A stretch of DNA of 10,696 bases from Burkholderiales bacterium (GCA_020846575.1 JADLDQ010000073.1:1-10696); one strand, 5' to 3'; positions 1 through 7,978 are shown, numbered from the stretch's first letter. Notes: a model not told the origin generated them from the sequence alone. Numbers and translations: made by a program.

Positions 1-357
1 ACACGGCGCGTATCTCGCAGGCAGCGTGCCGCTCGACAGGGCTTCCGAAGTGTTTCGCACGGTGAGCGGCGCCCTGAGCCCCGTGCCGCGCTGGATCCCC
101 GGCGGCGAAACCGGCCCGAACAACTGGGTGATGCGCTTCGAGCCCGTGTTCGCCCGGCACCCGCATTCGAGCCGAGCGACAGGGAATCTCAACGCATCCA
201 CGAGCAGCGCTGGAACCACCCGTATCGGCTGAAGTCTCGACGTCCGGGCCGAGGATGTATCTTTCGCAGATCTGCTCACCGGGCACATCGCCGCTGCCTC
301 GTACGCAGAGTTCGCCGCCTCAAGAACGCCGGCGAGATCCCGCGGCCGGGTACCTGA
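1..357 (+). pseudogene. 5' remnant of a conserved hypothetical gene, three frameshifts
   Basis: A single protein can be followed only by changing frame. Positions 2-163 read GAYLAGSVPLDRASEVFRTV, then a PRWIPGGETGPNNW stretch and RFEPVFARHP. From 163 the next frame gives AFEPSDRESQRIHEQRWNHP. From about 239 a further frame gives DVRAEDVSFADLLTGHIAAA then SYAEFA. From 319 it gives LKNAGEIPRPGT and a stop at 355-357. The pattern (GS-PL near the N-terminus, EVFRTV, IPxGETG, xNW) matches from memory a conserved family of roughly 350-400 residues, possibly related to MetE/UROD-type TIM barrels; that assignment is weak. Only about 115 codons remain before the convergent hydrolase gene, so the gene is both frameshifted and truncated. 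Its start lies just left of the window. Indel sequencing errors could explain single shifts, but not the missing two thirds. Confidence 0.6.
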
Positions 358-371
358 TCTGCATCCAGCAG

Positions 372-396
372 GCGCGGCGCGGGCTTCGCGTCGCGC
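372..396. terminator. GC-rich hairpin downstream of the CocE-like gene
   Basis: The arms GCGCGGCGCG (372-381) and CGCGTCGCGC (387-396) can pair over ten positions around a five-base loop. There is one G-U wobble if transcribed on the plus strand and one A-C mismatch on the minus strand. It sits about 20 bp beyond the stop of the leftward operon, where a terminator is expected. No T-run follows on either side, so it is not a canonical intrinsic terminator and may only slow polymerase or protect a 3' end. Confidence 0.3.
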
Positions 397-414
397 AGGC
401 TGCGCGGCAGCGCG

Positions 415-2070
415 CTACGCGGGCGGGATGACCGGCACGAGCAGGTGCGAGTCGCACGCGCCGCCGCTGCGGATCATGTGCTGTCCGGCATTGCGCAACG
501 GCCCGTGGCCGATCATGGGTCCCTTGGGCGTGAGCTGGTAGAAGTCGCGTCCCTGGATCACGACCCGCACGCTTTCGCCCTGCCGGAACAGCGTGCTGGA
601 GGCGAGGATTTCGATGTCCACCGCCACGAACTCCCCGGGCTTCAGCCGCAGCTCGCGCTGGTGCAGGAGCCAGGGCTGGTGCTCGGTGGAGCGCGCCGGG
701 TCCAGCTCGCGGTGCGAAGCACGCAGCCAGCCAAGCGCCACCGGTCCGTCGTCGTATACGCTGAAAAACGCGAACGGCACCTGCTGCCCGTCCCGATCCA
801 GCTTGTGGATGGCGACGAAGAGGTCCATGTCGTCGCCTTCGCTGGTGGCGACCCAGAGCCTGAGTTTCATGTGGCCCGTCAGCTCGGTATCGGCCGCGAA
901 GCGGTGATCGAACAGCGCGCGGCCCTGGCGGGCGTCGTACTGCACCTGGGCGGGCGAGCGTGCCGGCAGGCTCGCCATCGAGCCATCGTTGCCGTCGAGG
1001 AACAGCTTCGTGTACACGGTCCTCGCGAGCGGCCATTCGGCTTCCGCGCGCATCGTTCCCGCGTAGTGCCGCTCGCGCACCTCGATGCTCACCCTGGGCC
1101 AGCCGAGCACCGCGTCGCCGGCGCCTTTCAGGAAGTGATCGAAGAACTGGCGCTGCTTTTCCACGTTGTCGGGCCGCAGGTAGTACTCCCACTTGTTGCG
1201 GCCGTGCACTTCGAGCCACTTGTGCTTCGAAGTCATGCGCTTGAAGCCTTCGAGCGTGCCGCGGGTATGGAGTCCCTGGTCGCCCCAGCTCGCGACCACG
1301 TAGGCGGGCACCTCGATCTTCTCGAGCGCGGACGCCTTGCTCTTCCAGTAGGCATCGTAGAAGGGATGCCGCTCGATCAGGGCGAGCACGTCCTCCACTT
1401 CCGTGCTGGAGTAGATCGAGCGTTCGAGCCATTGGGGCATGAACAGGTTTTCCGGAATGCCGCCGTGCTTGGCGCGCTCCCGATACGAATCGCTGTAGCC
1501 TTCCCACGGATTGATGGCCGCAAGGTGCGGCGGACGCAGGGCCGCCACTTGCCACTGCATGATCGCGAGGTAGGAGACGCCCGAGCAGCCGACCTTGCCG
1601 TTGCTCCACGGCTGCCGCGCCGCCCATTCGATCAGGTCGTAGTAGTCCTGCGCCTCGTCGCTCGACCAGAACGTCGCCCGGCCTTCCGAATGCCAGGTGC
1701 CGCGCGGATCGGCATAGATGACGGCGTAGCCGTGCCGCGCCCAGTACAGGGGGTCGGGCGCTTCGAAGCCGGCGTGGCGCGAGATCCACTCGGGCCTGAC
1801 GCCGCCGTTGTCGTGGAAGCGCGCATAAGTGCCGCGCGGGGAGCTCTTGCCATATGGCCCCCAGGCGATCAGCGCCGGCAATTCCCGGGAGAAATTCTCC
1901 GGACGGAAAACGTCGATATATATGCGCACGCCGTCGCGCATGGCCACGTCCACGTCGCGCTCGATCAGCATCCCGTCTTCGCGGCTGGCACGATAGCCAC
2001 GCGGCACCTTGAGGATTTCCTCGGGCGCCTTGGCGCGCCGAAACAGAAATTCGAACGGTTCCTGTCCCAT
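415..2070 (-). CDS. CocE/NonD family hydrolase (peptidase S15-like)
   Basis: Predicted alpha/beta-hydrolase of 551 residues, the usual length for the CocE/X-Pro dipeptidyl-peptidase family, which cleaves esters or amides. The nucleophile elbow is VGCSGVSYLA, with Ser166. Asp264 in ASWGDQG and His295-6=His289 in EVHGRNKW sit where the rest of the triad is expected, and Tyr73 in WGPYGK fits the oxyanion tyrosine. The DPRG turn is at 121-124. From about residue 395 the sequence fits the C-terminal jelly-roll domain (TGHMKLRLWVAT, then DMDLFVAIHKLDRDG). No signal peptide is visible, so it is probably cytoplasmic. I chose the ATG at 2070 because AAGGA lies 5 nt upstream; an in-frame ATG at 2088 would add six residues but has no ribosome-binding site. 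It is the last gene of the leftward operon, 46 nt after the molybdoenzyme subunit, and may hydrolyse an intermediate of that pathway. The physiological substrate is unknown. Confidence 0.9.
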   Translation of the reverse strand: MGQEPFEFLFRRAKAPEEILKVPRGYRASREDGMLIERDVDVAMRDGVRIYIDVFRPENFSRELPALIAWGPYGKSSPRGTYARFHDNGGVRPEWISRHAGFEAPDPLYWARHGYAVIYADPRGTWHSEGRATFWSSDEAQDYYDLIEWAARQPWSNGKVGCSGVSYLAIMQWQVAALRPPHLAAINPWEGYSDSYRERAKHGGIPENLFMPQWLERSIYSSTEVEDVLALIERHPFYDAYWKSKASALEKIEVPAYVVASWGDQGLHTRGTLEGFKRMTSKHKWLEVHGRNKWEYYLRPDNVEKQRQFFDHFLKGAGDAVLGWPRVSIEVRERHYAGTMRAEAEWPLARTVYTKLFLDGNDGSMASLPARSPAQVQYDARQGRALFDHRFAADTELTGHMKLRLWVATSEGDDMDLFVAIHKLDRDGQQVPFAFFSVYDDGPVALGWLRASHRELDPARSTEHQPWLLHQRELRLKPGEFVAVDIEILASSTLFRQGESVRVVIQGRDFYQLTPKGPMIGHGPLRNAGQHMIRSGGACDSHLLVPVIPPA

Positions 2071-2116
2071 GGGCGTCCTTGATGTCATTGGTTTGCGTTT
2101 GATCGGCCGGAGGGCA

Positions 2117-4462
2117 TCAGCCCGCCGACAGGGTCTTCCGTATCAAGGCCGGCGTGGCGGGCATGGGGACATCGTCGACGCCCGCCTCGGCAAGTGCATC
2201 GCAGAGCGCGTTGATGACGGCTGCCGTCGCGGGCATGATGCCTGCTTCCGCGCCGCCCTTGATGCGCAGAGGGTTGCCTTCGGTCGGGTGTTCGGCCTGT
2301 CCGACGCTGAAAGCAGGCAGGCTGTCCGCGCGGCACAAGCAGTAGTCGGCAAAGGAGCCGGTCAGGACCTGCCCCGATTCGCCGTCGTACACGATGCCCT
2401 CGTAGAGAGCCTGGCCGACGCCTTGCGCGATGCCGCCATGGGTCTGGCCGGTGATGAGCATGGGATTGATCGGCTGTCCGGCGTCATCGACCGTGGTATA
2501 GCGAGTTATCTCTACCGCGCCCGTGGCCGGATCCACTTCCAGCTCGCAGACCGCGGCGCCAGCCGGATACGCGGGGATGCGGCCCTGGAAATCGATGCTC
2601 GCTTGCAGGGCTTGCAACGGGTCAGCGTACTTTCCGGCACCTGTTGGCGACTCGATGGCGGCCGCTACCTCAAACAGGCCGACCGTCCTGTCGGTTCCCT
2701 GGATGCGAAAGACGGGCGCTTCGTAGACGACGTCTTGCGCCGCCGCTTCGAGGATCAATGCAGCGGCGGCACGACCCCGTTCCACGATCTGCTCTGCCGC
2801 ACGAAGGATCAACGTGCCGCAGATGCGCAGCGAGCGCTCCGAATGCGTACCGCCGCCCAGCGTGACGAAATCGGTGTCGCCGTAGCGTATCTTCACGGAT
2901 CCGAACGGCACGCCCAGCGCATCGGCCATGATCTGCGCGAAGCTGGTCTCGTGGCCCTGTCCGCTGGACTGCGTGCCGAGCGTGACTTCCACCGTTCCCG
3001 TCCCGAGCACCCGGACACCCGTGCGCTCGAACGGGGCGCCGACGGGCCCCGAAATGTGATTCGCCACGCCTATGCCGGCCAGCCTGCCGCGGGCTCGCGC
3101 TTCAGCCTTGCGGGCAGCAAAGCCGTTCCATTCGGAGGCTGCCAGCACCTGTTCCATGTAAGCGTGGAAGTCGCCGCTGTCGTAGACGATGTCCATGACG
3201 CTGCGATACGGCATCATGTCCTTGGTCACCATGTTGCGCCGGCGAATTGCGGTGCGCTCGATGCCCAGCTCGCGCGCGGCCATGTCGAGCAGGCGTTCGA
3301 GCATGTGAATCGCCTCGGGCCGTCCCGAGCCGCGATAAGGGGCCGTGGGAAGCGTGTTGGTCAGCACGGCATGGGAACGCACGCAGGCCACGGGCACGTG
3401 GTAGACGCTCGCCGGAATCCGCCTTCCATTGGCCAGAGCGACGTAAGCGACCGTGCGCGATCCGATGTTGCCGAACCACTCCAGCCGGTAGGCCTGGATG
3501 ACGCCCTTGCGGTCGAGCGCCAGCGCGGCGCGCACCACGGCATCGCGTCCCTGATAGTCGGACTGGAAGGCCTCGCTGCGATCCGCGGTCCACTTCACCG
3601 GCCGTCCGAGGCGCTTCGCGGCCCACACCACGGCCACCTGTTCCGGATAAAGATTCGAGCGCGTTCCGAACGCGCCGCCGACATCGGGACAAACGACCCG
3701 GACGCGCTCGGCCGGCAGCTTCAGGGCGGCCGCGAGCGCCAGCTTCTGCGGGAAAACGCCCTGGTTGCCAGTGATGAGGGTGTACAGGCCGCGTTCTTCG
3801 TCGTAGCTGCCGAGCGCCGCGCGCGGCTCCAGGTGGCAGCTCGCGACGCGATTGTGGATGAACTCGTGCCGGATGACGTGCGCGGCGCTCGCGAGGGCGC
3901 GCTCCGTCCCGTGCGCATCCCCGCAGGCAAGCGAGAAGCAGAGATTTCGCGGTACTTCGTCCCACAACTGCGGCGCCCCTTCGGCCATCGCTTCGACGGG
4001 CGAGACCACGGCGGGCAGCTCTTCATACCGGATTTCCACGAGCTCTGCGGCGTCGCGGGCCGCGGCTGCGCTGGTGGCCGCGACGAGCGCCACCGGTTCG
4101 CCCACGTGCCGCACGCGGTGCGTCGCCAGCGGCCAATACGCAAGATCGACGATCGACTCGCCTTGGGGCGCGACGAAGGCTCGTTGCGAGACATCCACGG
4201 GATCCGCGGGGTTCGGCATGTGCCGCACGCCTTCCAGCCCGTCGGCGACGTAATCCGCCCCGGTGAGAACCGCGACGACTCCCGGCGCGTGTACTGCCGG
4301 CGCCGTGTCCAGGGCGAGGATCGCCGCATGTGCGTGAGGTGAGCGTACGAACGCAGCGTAGATCTGGCCCGGCAGCACGATGTCGTCCGTATAGCGACCC
4401 AGCCCTTGAAGAAAGCGCGCGTCCTCCACGCGCGGCATCGATCGGCCGACGTACTTGCTCAC
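2117..4462 (-). CDS. Xanthine dehydrogenase family molybdopterin-binding (large) subunit
   Basis: Catalytic large subunit of a CoxL/XdhB-type molybdenum hydroxylase, which inserts water-derived oxygen into aldehydes or N-heterocycles. It has 781 residues, full length for the family. The N-terminal a/b hammerhead domain starts at SKYVGRSMPRVEDARF and contains GRYTDDI and VRSPHAHA. Cofactor motifs are VGGAFGTRSN (261-270), APYRGSGRPEA (374-384) and GTQSSGQGHE (496-505). The C-terminal IKGGAEAG carries Glu739, the expected catalytic base. The CO dehydrogenase form I loop AYRCSFR is absent, so this is not a CO oxidiser. Start choice is uncertain: GTG at 4462 gives the typical MSKYVGRS N-terminus, while TTG at 4477 would add five residues; neither has a good ribosome-binding site, so coupling to the upstream Bug gene, which stops 33 nt earlier, is likely. 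No [2Fe-2S] or FAD subunit gene lies in the window. Confidence 0.9.
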   Translation of the reverse strand: MSKYVGRSMPRVEDARFLQGLGRYTDDIVLPGQIYAAFVRSPHAHAAILALDTAPAVHAPGVVAVLTGADYVADGLEGVRHMPNPADPVDVSQRAFVAPQGESIVDLAYWPLATHRVRHVGEPVALVAATSAAAARDAAELVEIRYEELPAVVSPVEAMAEGAPQLWDEVPRNLCFSLACGDAHGTERALASAAHVIRHEFIHNRVASCHLEPRAALGSYDEERGLYTLITGNQGVFPQKLALAAALKLPAERVRVVCPDVGGAFGTRSNLYPEQVAVVWAAKRLGRPVKWTADRSEAFQSDYQGRDAVVRAALALDRKGVIQAYRLEWFGNIGSRTVAYVALANGRRIPASVYHVPVACVRSHAVLTNTLPTAPYRGSGRPEAIHMLERLLDMAARELGIERTAIRRRNMVTKDMMPYRSVMDIVYDSGDFHAYMEQVLAASEWNGFAARKAEARARGRLAGIGVANHISGPVGAPFERTGVRVLGTGTVEVTLGTQSSGQGHETSFAQIMADALGVPFGSVKIRYGDTDFVTLGGGTHSERSLRICGTLILRAAEQIVERGRAAAALILEAAAQDVVYEAPVFRIQGTDRTVGLFEVAAAIESPTGAGKYADPLQALQASIDFQGRIPAYPAGAAVCELEVDPATGAVEITRYTTVDDAGQPINPMLITGQTHGGIAQGVGQALYEGIVYDGESGQVLTGSFADYCLCRADSLPAFSVGQAEHPTEGNPLRIKGGAEAGIMPATAAVINALCDALAEAGVDDVPMPATPALIRKTLSAG

Positions 4463-4495
4463 GGCAGACTCGGACAAGGGCTTCGGGTCGGGCGG

Positions 4496-5476
4496 CTAGA
4501 ACGGCACATTCGTGGGTCTTATGCCGATGGACTTGAAGAGCCTGCCGGCGTTCGCGCGATCCGCCCTGACGAACTGCGCGAATTCGGTGGCCGAGTTGCC
4601 GACGGCTTCGAGCGTGTACGAGCGGCGAAACTCCTGCAGCCGCGGCGACCGGATGGCCGTCGCGAACTCCCGATTGAGCCGCTCAAGCACGGCGGGCGGC
4701 AGCCTGGACGGGCCGAAGACACCGAAGTAGCTGGTGAGGTCCGGGTCGCCGCCTTCCTCCGCCAGCGTTGGCAGCTCGGGCATGTGAACCGAGCGGCGAT
4801 TACCCACGGTCACGATGGGTTTGAGCTTGCCTGCCTTGATCTGGGGCAGCGCGGTGCCGAAGCCGATATAGGTAACGTCCACCTCGCCGGAGTACATGGC
4901 CGCCACCACGGGTGCCAGTCCCTTGTAGGGAACGGCCGCGATGTCGACGCCCGCCCTGTGGCGCACCCACCGAAGATAGATATCGGGCAGCGTGGCAGCG
5001 CCCCACGTGCCCCAGTTGAGGGATCCAGGCTTCGCCTTGGCGTGCGCGATCATTTCCTTGAACGTATTGAACGGCGCCCTGGCGCTCGCCACCAGGAGAT
5101 TGCTCGTGAACGCGAGGTTGGTGATCGGCGTGAAATCGTTCTCGGGATCGTACTGCACGTCAGTGAAAAGATGAGGGTTGTACGAGAGGCTGTCCGGAAC
5201 GGTGATGCACACCGTGTGCCCGTCCGGCGTGGCCTTGGCGCAGGCTCTCATCCCGACCACGGTACCGGCGCCCGGCCGATGTTCGATGATGACCGGTTGG
5301 CCGGTCGATTCGTTGATCAGCGCAAGCACGGCTCGCGCAACGGCATCGGTGGTGCCGCCCGGTCCGTAAGGCACGATGATACGGATCGGTTTGCTCGGAA
5401 AGGCCTGCGCACCGGCCGCAGCCGCGCAGAGCGCACCGAGCATCAGGAACACGACGCGAACAGCGATCGAGTTCAT
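4496..5476 (-). CDS. Bug family tripartite tricarboxylate transporter substrate-binding protein
   Basis: Periplasmic solute-binding protein of the Bug/TctC family, 326 residues, which captures small carboxylates or related compounds with a two-lobed fold. A hydrophobic leader (residues 6-22) ends in GAQA, with predicted cleavage near residue 25. The mature protein opens with FPSKPIRIIVPYGPGGTTDA, the family signature including Asp44. Further landmarks are QPVIIEHRPGAGTVVG, PDGHTV, VPYKG and PELPTLAEEG. A strong ribosome-binding site (AAGGAGG, 5484-5490) lies 7 nt before the ATG. It is the first gene of the leftward operon and reads divergently from a second Bug gene. No TctA/TctB membrane genes are nearby, which is common for Bug proteins; it may use a distant transporter or act in sensing. 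The ligand cannot be inferred, though it is probably the substrate or an intermediate of the adjacent molybdoenzyme pathway. Confidence 0.93.
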   Translation of the reverse strand: MNSIAVRVVFLMLGALCAAAAGAQAFPSKPIRIIVPYGPGGTTDAVARAVLALINESTGQPVIIEHRPGAGTVVGMRACAKATPDGHTVCITVPDSLSYNPHLFTDVQYDPENDFTPITNLAFTSNLLVASARAPFNTFKEMIAHAKAKPGSLNWGTWGAATLPDIYLRWVRHRAGVDIAAVPYKGLAPVVAAMYSGEVDVTYIGFGTALPQIKAGKLKPIVTVGNRRSVHMPELPTLAEEGGDPDLTSYFGVFGPSRLPPAVLERLNREFATAIRSPRLQEFRRSYTLEAVGNSATEFAQFVRADRANAGRLFKSIGIRPTNVPF

Positions 5477-5579
5477 TCCTGCTCCTCCTTCGGATGGATT
5501 CCCGTGGTGACTGCAAACGTGAAGACCGAATAGGCGTTGCAGAGGCGAACATCTGTTACTCTACCGGTCAGAATAGTAA

Positions 5580-5594
5580 TTGATCTCAAGTCAA
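5580..5594. promoter_or_regulatory. Candidate LysR-type operator in the divergent Bug-Bug intergenic region
   Basis: The sequence TTGATCTCAAGTCAA is a dyad with arms TTGA and TCAA around seven bases and fits the loose T-N11-A LysR-type pattern. It lies in the 184-bp gap between the two divergent Bug genes. A -10-like TACTAT faces left (5573-5578, minus strand) and TATGAT faces right (5619-5624). Neither has a good -35 hexamer, which would suit activator-dependent promoters. No regulator gene is present in the window, so the assignment rests on dyad and position only. Confidence 0.35.
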
Positions 5595-5660
5595 GCCGGA
5601 CTCGCGACAGCCGATGAATATGATAGCCGCCGCCATGTCCGGTAGAGGAGAGGAACTGAC

Positions 5661-6644
5661 ATGGCACTCATCGGCGCCCGCGCTTTCGCACTCGTTCTGG
5701 CCGCAGGAGCGATGGCGGCAGCGGCAGACCTTGGGCTCGCGCAGCCTTATCCGTCCAGGCCCATTCGCTTCATCTCGCCGCAGCCTCCGGCGGGCACGTT
5801 CGACTACGTGACCCGTGCGTTCGCGGAGCGCCTTTCCGCCGGCATGGGGCAGCCGGTCATCGTGGAGAACCGTGCCGGAGCCGCACTCGTGGTGGGGCTC
5901 GACCACACCGCGAGGCAAGCGCCGGACGGCCACACGATCGTGATGTCGGCATCGACCCACGCCATCATGCCGAACGTGATGGCGAAGCTGCCGTTCGATC
6001 CGGTCAAGTCCTTCGATCCCGTCAGCCTCGTGGCGGTATCGTTCTTTGCGCTTGCGGTGCGTGCCGATGCGCCGATGGGGAACGTTCAGGAATACATTGC
6101 CTACGCCAAGGCGAATCCGGGGAAGGTGACTTTCGGCAGCTCCGGGATCGGCTCGCCGCTGCATTTCGCGGGCGAGCTGATGAAGTCCATGGCGGGCATC
6201 GACATCCTGCACGTGCCTTATAAAGGTGCAAACCCCGTGGTGCAGGCCATGTTGAGCGGCGAGCTGTTCTCGACGTTCGGACCCGTCACCCCGATGCTTC
6301 CGCACATCCGCTCCGGGAAGTTCCGCGTGCTCGGCATGGTGGGCTCGACGCGCACGCAGATCCTGCCCGACCTGCCGACCATTTCCGAGTCGGGCCTCAA
6401 GGGCTTCGCGCTCGACTCCTGGTTCGGCGTGTTCGCTCCGGCCGGAACGCCGCTTCCGGTCGTAAATCGGCTGAATGCCGAATTCAACCGCATCGCCAGG
6501 GATCCTCAATTCGTCAGGGAGAAGCTGCTTCCGGCGGGGATAGAAGGCGCAGGATCCACGCCCGAGCACCTCATGGACGTGCTCAAGGCCGACATCGCGA
6601 AGTACGCGAAGATCGTCAAGGAAGCGAAGATTCCGCCGCAATGA
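5661..6644 (+). CDS. Bug family tripartite tricarboxylate transporter substrate-binding protein (second copy)
   Basis: Second periplasmic Bug/TctC-type binding protein, 327 residues. The leader is Ala-rich and hydrophobic (about residues 5-22), with likely cleavage after GLA at residue 27. The mature N-terminus QPYPSRPIRFISPQPPAGTF leads to Asp48; the usual PGGxxD loop is altered to PPAGTFD, which may change ligand choice compared with the divergent paralogue. Other family landmarks are QPVIVENRAGAALVVG, PDGHTIV, FGSSGIGSPLHFAGE, VPYKGANPVVQAM and DLPTISESG. A purine-rich GAGGAGAGG tract before the ATG serves as ribosome-binding site. It heads the rightward operon, 28 nt before the amidohydrolase gene. 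The two Bug proteins are clearly diverged by eye, so this is not a recent duplication. The ligand is unknown. Confidence 0.93.
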   Translation: MALIGARAFALVLAAGAMAAAADLGLAQPYPSRPIRFISPQPPAGTFDYVTRAFAERLSAGMGQPVIVENRAGAALVVGLDHTARQAPDGHTIVMSASTHAIMPNVMAKLPFDPVKSFDPVSLVAVSFFALAVRADAPMGNVQEYIAYAKANPGKVTFGSSGIGSPLHFAGELMKSMAGIDILHVPYKGANPVVQAMLSGELFSTFGPVTPMLPHIRSGKFRVLGMVGSTRTQILPDLPTISESGLKGFALDSWFGVFAPAGTPLPVVNRLNAEFNRIARDPQFVREKLLPAGIEGAGSTPEHLMDVLKADIAKYAKIVKEAKIPPQ

Positions 6645-6672
6645 ACGCATCAACGCAGACGAGGCTCGGAAG

Positions 6673-7563
6673 ATGATCATCGATACGCATCAGCATTTCT
6701 GGAACGTCGACATCCCGAAGGGCAAAGCGCCCGACGATTACCGCATTCTCGCCGCGCCCGAAGGCGTGGTCGGCACCATCCTGCGCCTGGCGGAAAACGA
6801 GGATGCGCTTGCCCTCGCCGCCACGGAGCCGCTCATCGTCGGCGTGTGCGGAGCGATCAAGCGCGGGCCGGAGTTCCAGTCGGAGCTCGAGCGGCTGTCG
6901 GCGAATCCCCTTTTCCGCGGCATATGCTACATAGGACGCGACATCGAGGAGGTCGACAAGGACGATTGCATCGCCAACCTGCGCAAGCTCGCCGCCAGAG
7001 ACCTGCAGCTGGACCTGCTGCGCGTGTGCCCGGGCTTTTTCGGCGGACCGAGGGCCATGCAGGCCATCTACACGGGCACGACAAAGAGCCTGGAGAGCAT
7101 GTTCACCATTGCCGAACGCGTACCCGAACTTCGCATCGTCGTGGAGCATATCGGCGGCATGGCGATAGACGGGAACCCGGTGAACGCGCAGTGGGAGGCG
7201 CTGTTCAAGCGCATGGCCAAGCACCCGAACCTCTATATCAAAGTGTCCGGGCTCATGGAGCGGGCGACGACGCGGGCGGACGCTGAGCGGGCTACGGAGG
7301 CGTTCAGCTTCTACCGTCCCACGCTCGACACGCTGTGGAACATATTCGGCGAGGACCGCCTCTTTTACGGCAGCGACTGGCCGGTCTGCGAGCACGCGGG
7401 CGACTTCATCGGCCACGGACTTCGTATCGTGCGCCGCTACTTCGCCGAGAAGGGCGAGGAAGCGAGCCGCAAGTTCTTCTGGAAGAACTCCAAGCACGTC
7501 TACAAATGGGTCCCCCGTCTGCCTGCGCAGCGGCAAGGAAAGACGGCCGAGGACCGCCGCTGA
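6673..7563 (+). CDS. Amidohydrolase family protein (COG3618-like, lactonase/PDC hydrolase group)
   Basis: Predicted metal-dependent TIM-barrel hydrolase of 296 residues in the amidohydrolase_2 group, which includes L-fuconolactonase and 2-pyrone-4,6-dicarboxylate lactonase. The metal-binding start is IIDTHQHFW, with His6 and His8. VVEHIGGMA supplies His159, YIKVSGL (188-194) fits the barrel strand near the active site, and FYGSDWPV carries Asp235, the likely general base. Most relatives have DHxxKP where this protein has EHIGGM, a departure that may mark a subgroup. There is no signal peptide, so it is probably cytoplasmic. The ATG follows GAGG by 8 nt. It is the middle gene of the rightward operon, 28 nt after the Bug gene and 16 nt before the CMD-family gene. 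Hydrolysis of a lactone or similar ring-derived intermediate is a reasonable inference; the exact reaction is unknown. Confidence 0.88.
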   Translation: MIIDTHQHFWNVDIPKGKAPDDYRILAAPEGVVGTILRLAENEDALALAATEPLIVGVCGAIKRGPEFQSELERLSANPLFRGICYIGRDIEEVDKDDCIANLRKLAARDLQLDLLRVCPGFFGGPRAMQAIYTGTTKSLESMFTIAERVPELRIVVEHIGGMAIDGNPVNAQWEALFKRMAKHPNLYIKVSGLMERATTRADAERATEAFSFYRPTLDTLWNIFGEDRLFYGSDWPVCEHAGDFIGHGLRIVRRYFAEKGEEASRKFFWKNSKHVYKWVPRLPAQRQGKTAEDRR

Positions 7564-7579
7564 TAGAGGAGTCGACAGC

Positions 7580-7978
7580 ATGGCAAGCGAGGAACAGGAC
7601 AAGCGAGCACGGGACTACATCGAGGCGGCGAAGAAGCAGCGTGGCTACATGCCGGCGTCCATGGCCTACGCGGCGACCCAGGATATCGATTTCATCGAGG
7701 CCTACGACAAGCTGTACAGCGCGACTTTGAACGACGGCAAGGTGTTTCCGGCGAAGTACAAGGAGCTGATCGTCGCCGGCATATTGGCTTTCCGGGGTTT
7801 TGATCCGGCGGTCTACGAGCATTTGAAGCGCGCCATCCGGCTGGGCGCGACCAAGCAGGAGGCATTTGAAGCGATGGAGGCGACGCTGGTCCCGGGCGGC
7901 TGGCCGACCGTCGGGGCGGGTATCCGCGCGCTGATGAAGATCGAGGAAGACGAAAACAAAGAGCGGGAGAAGAAGTAG
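7580..7978 (+). CDS. Carboxymuconolactone decarboxylase (CMD) family protein
   Basis: Small all-helical protein of 132 residues, matching the CMD/AhpD-like fold. The core is VFPAKYKELIVAGILAFRGF, then DPAVYEHLKRAIRLGATKQE with His81, then EAFEAMEATLVPGGWPTVG. The CxxC pair of AhpD-type peroxidases is absent (there are no cysteines at all), so a redox role is unlikely; the protein falls with the decarboxylase-like or uncharacterised CMD branch. The end is unusually charged (EEDENKEREKK). A clear GAGGAG ribosome-binding site lies 8 nt before the ATG. It is the last gene of the rightward operon, probably acting on the product of the amidohydrolase. A degraded Fic gene runs antisense to its 3' side. 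Family assignment is confident, the reaction is not. Confidence 0.87.
   Translation: MASEEQDKRARDYIEAAKKQRGYMPASMAYAATQDIDFIEAYDKLYSATLNDGKVFPAKYKELIVAGILAFRGFDPAVYEHLKRAIRLGATKQEAFEAMEATLVPGGWPTVGAGIRALMKIEEDENKEREKK

Noticed and set aside
445..4342. Long plus-strand open frames (445-2082, 545 codons; 2009-4342, 777 codons) opposite the hydrolase and molybdoenzyme genes
   Set aside because: They mirror strongly recognisable minus-strand genes codon for codon, show Arg/His/Ala-rich composition with no domain, and arise because stop codons are rare opposite GC-rich genes.
2117..4462. Aerobic CO dehydrogenase large subunit (coxL)
   Set aside because: The form I active-site motif AYRCSFR is replaced by PYRGSGR, and coxS and coxM are absent.
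4406..7602. Other antisense open frames over 300 codons (4406-5533 plus; 5586-6680 minus; 6616-7602 minus)
   Set aside because: Each lies opposite a Bug or amidohydrolase gene with clear motifs; the translations have no recognisable features.
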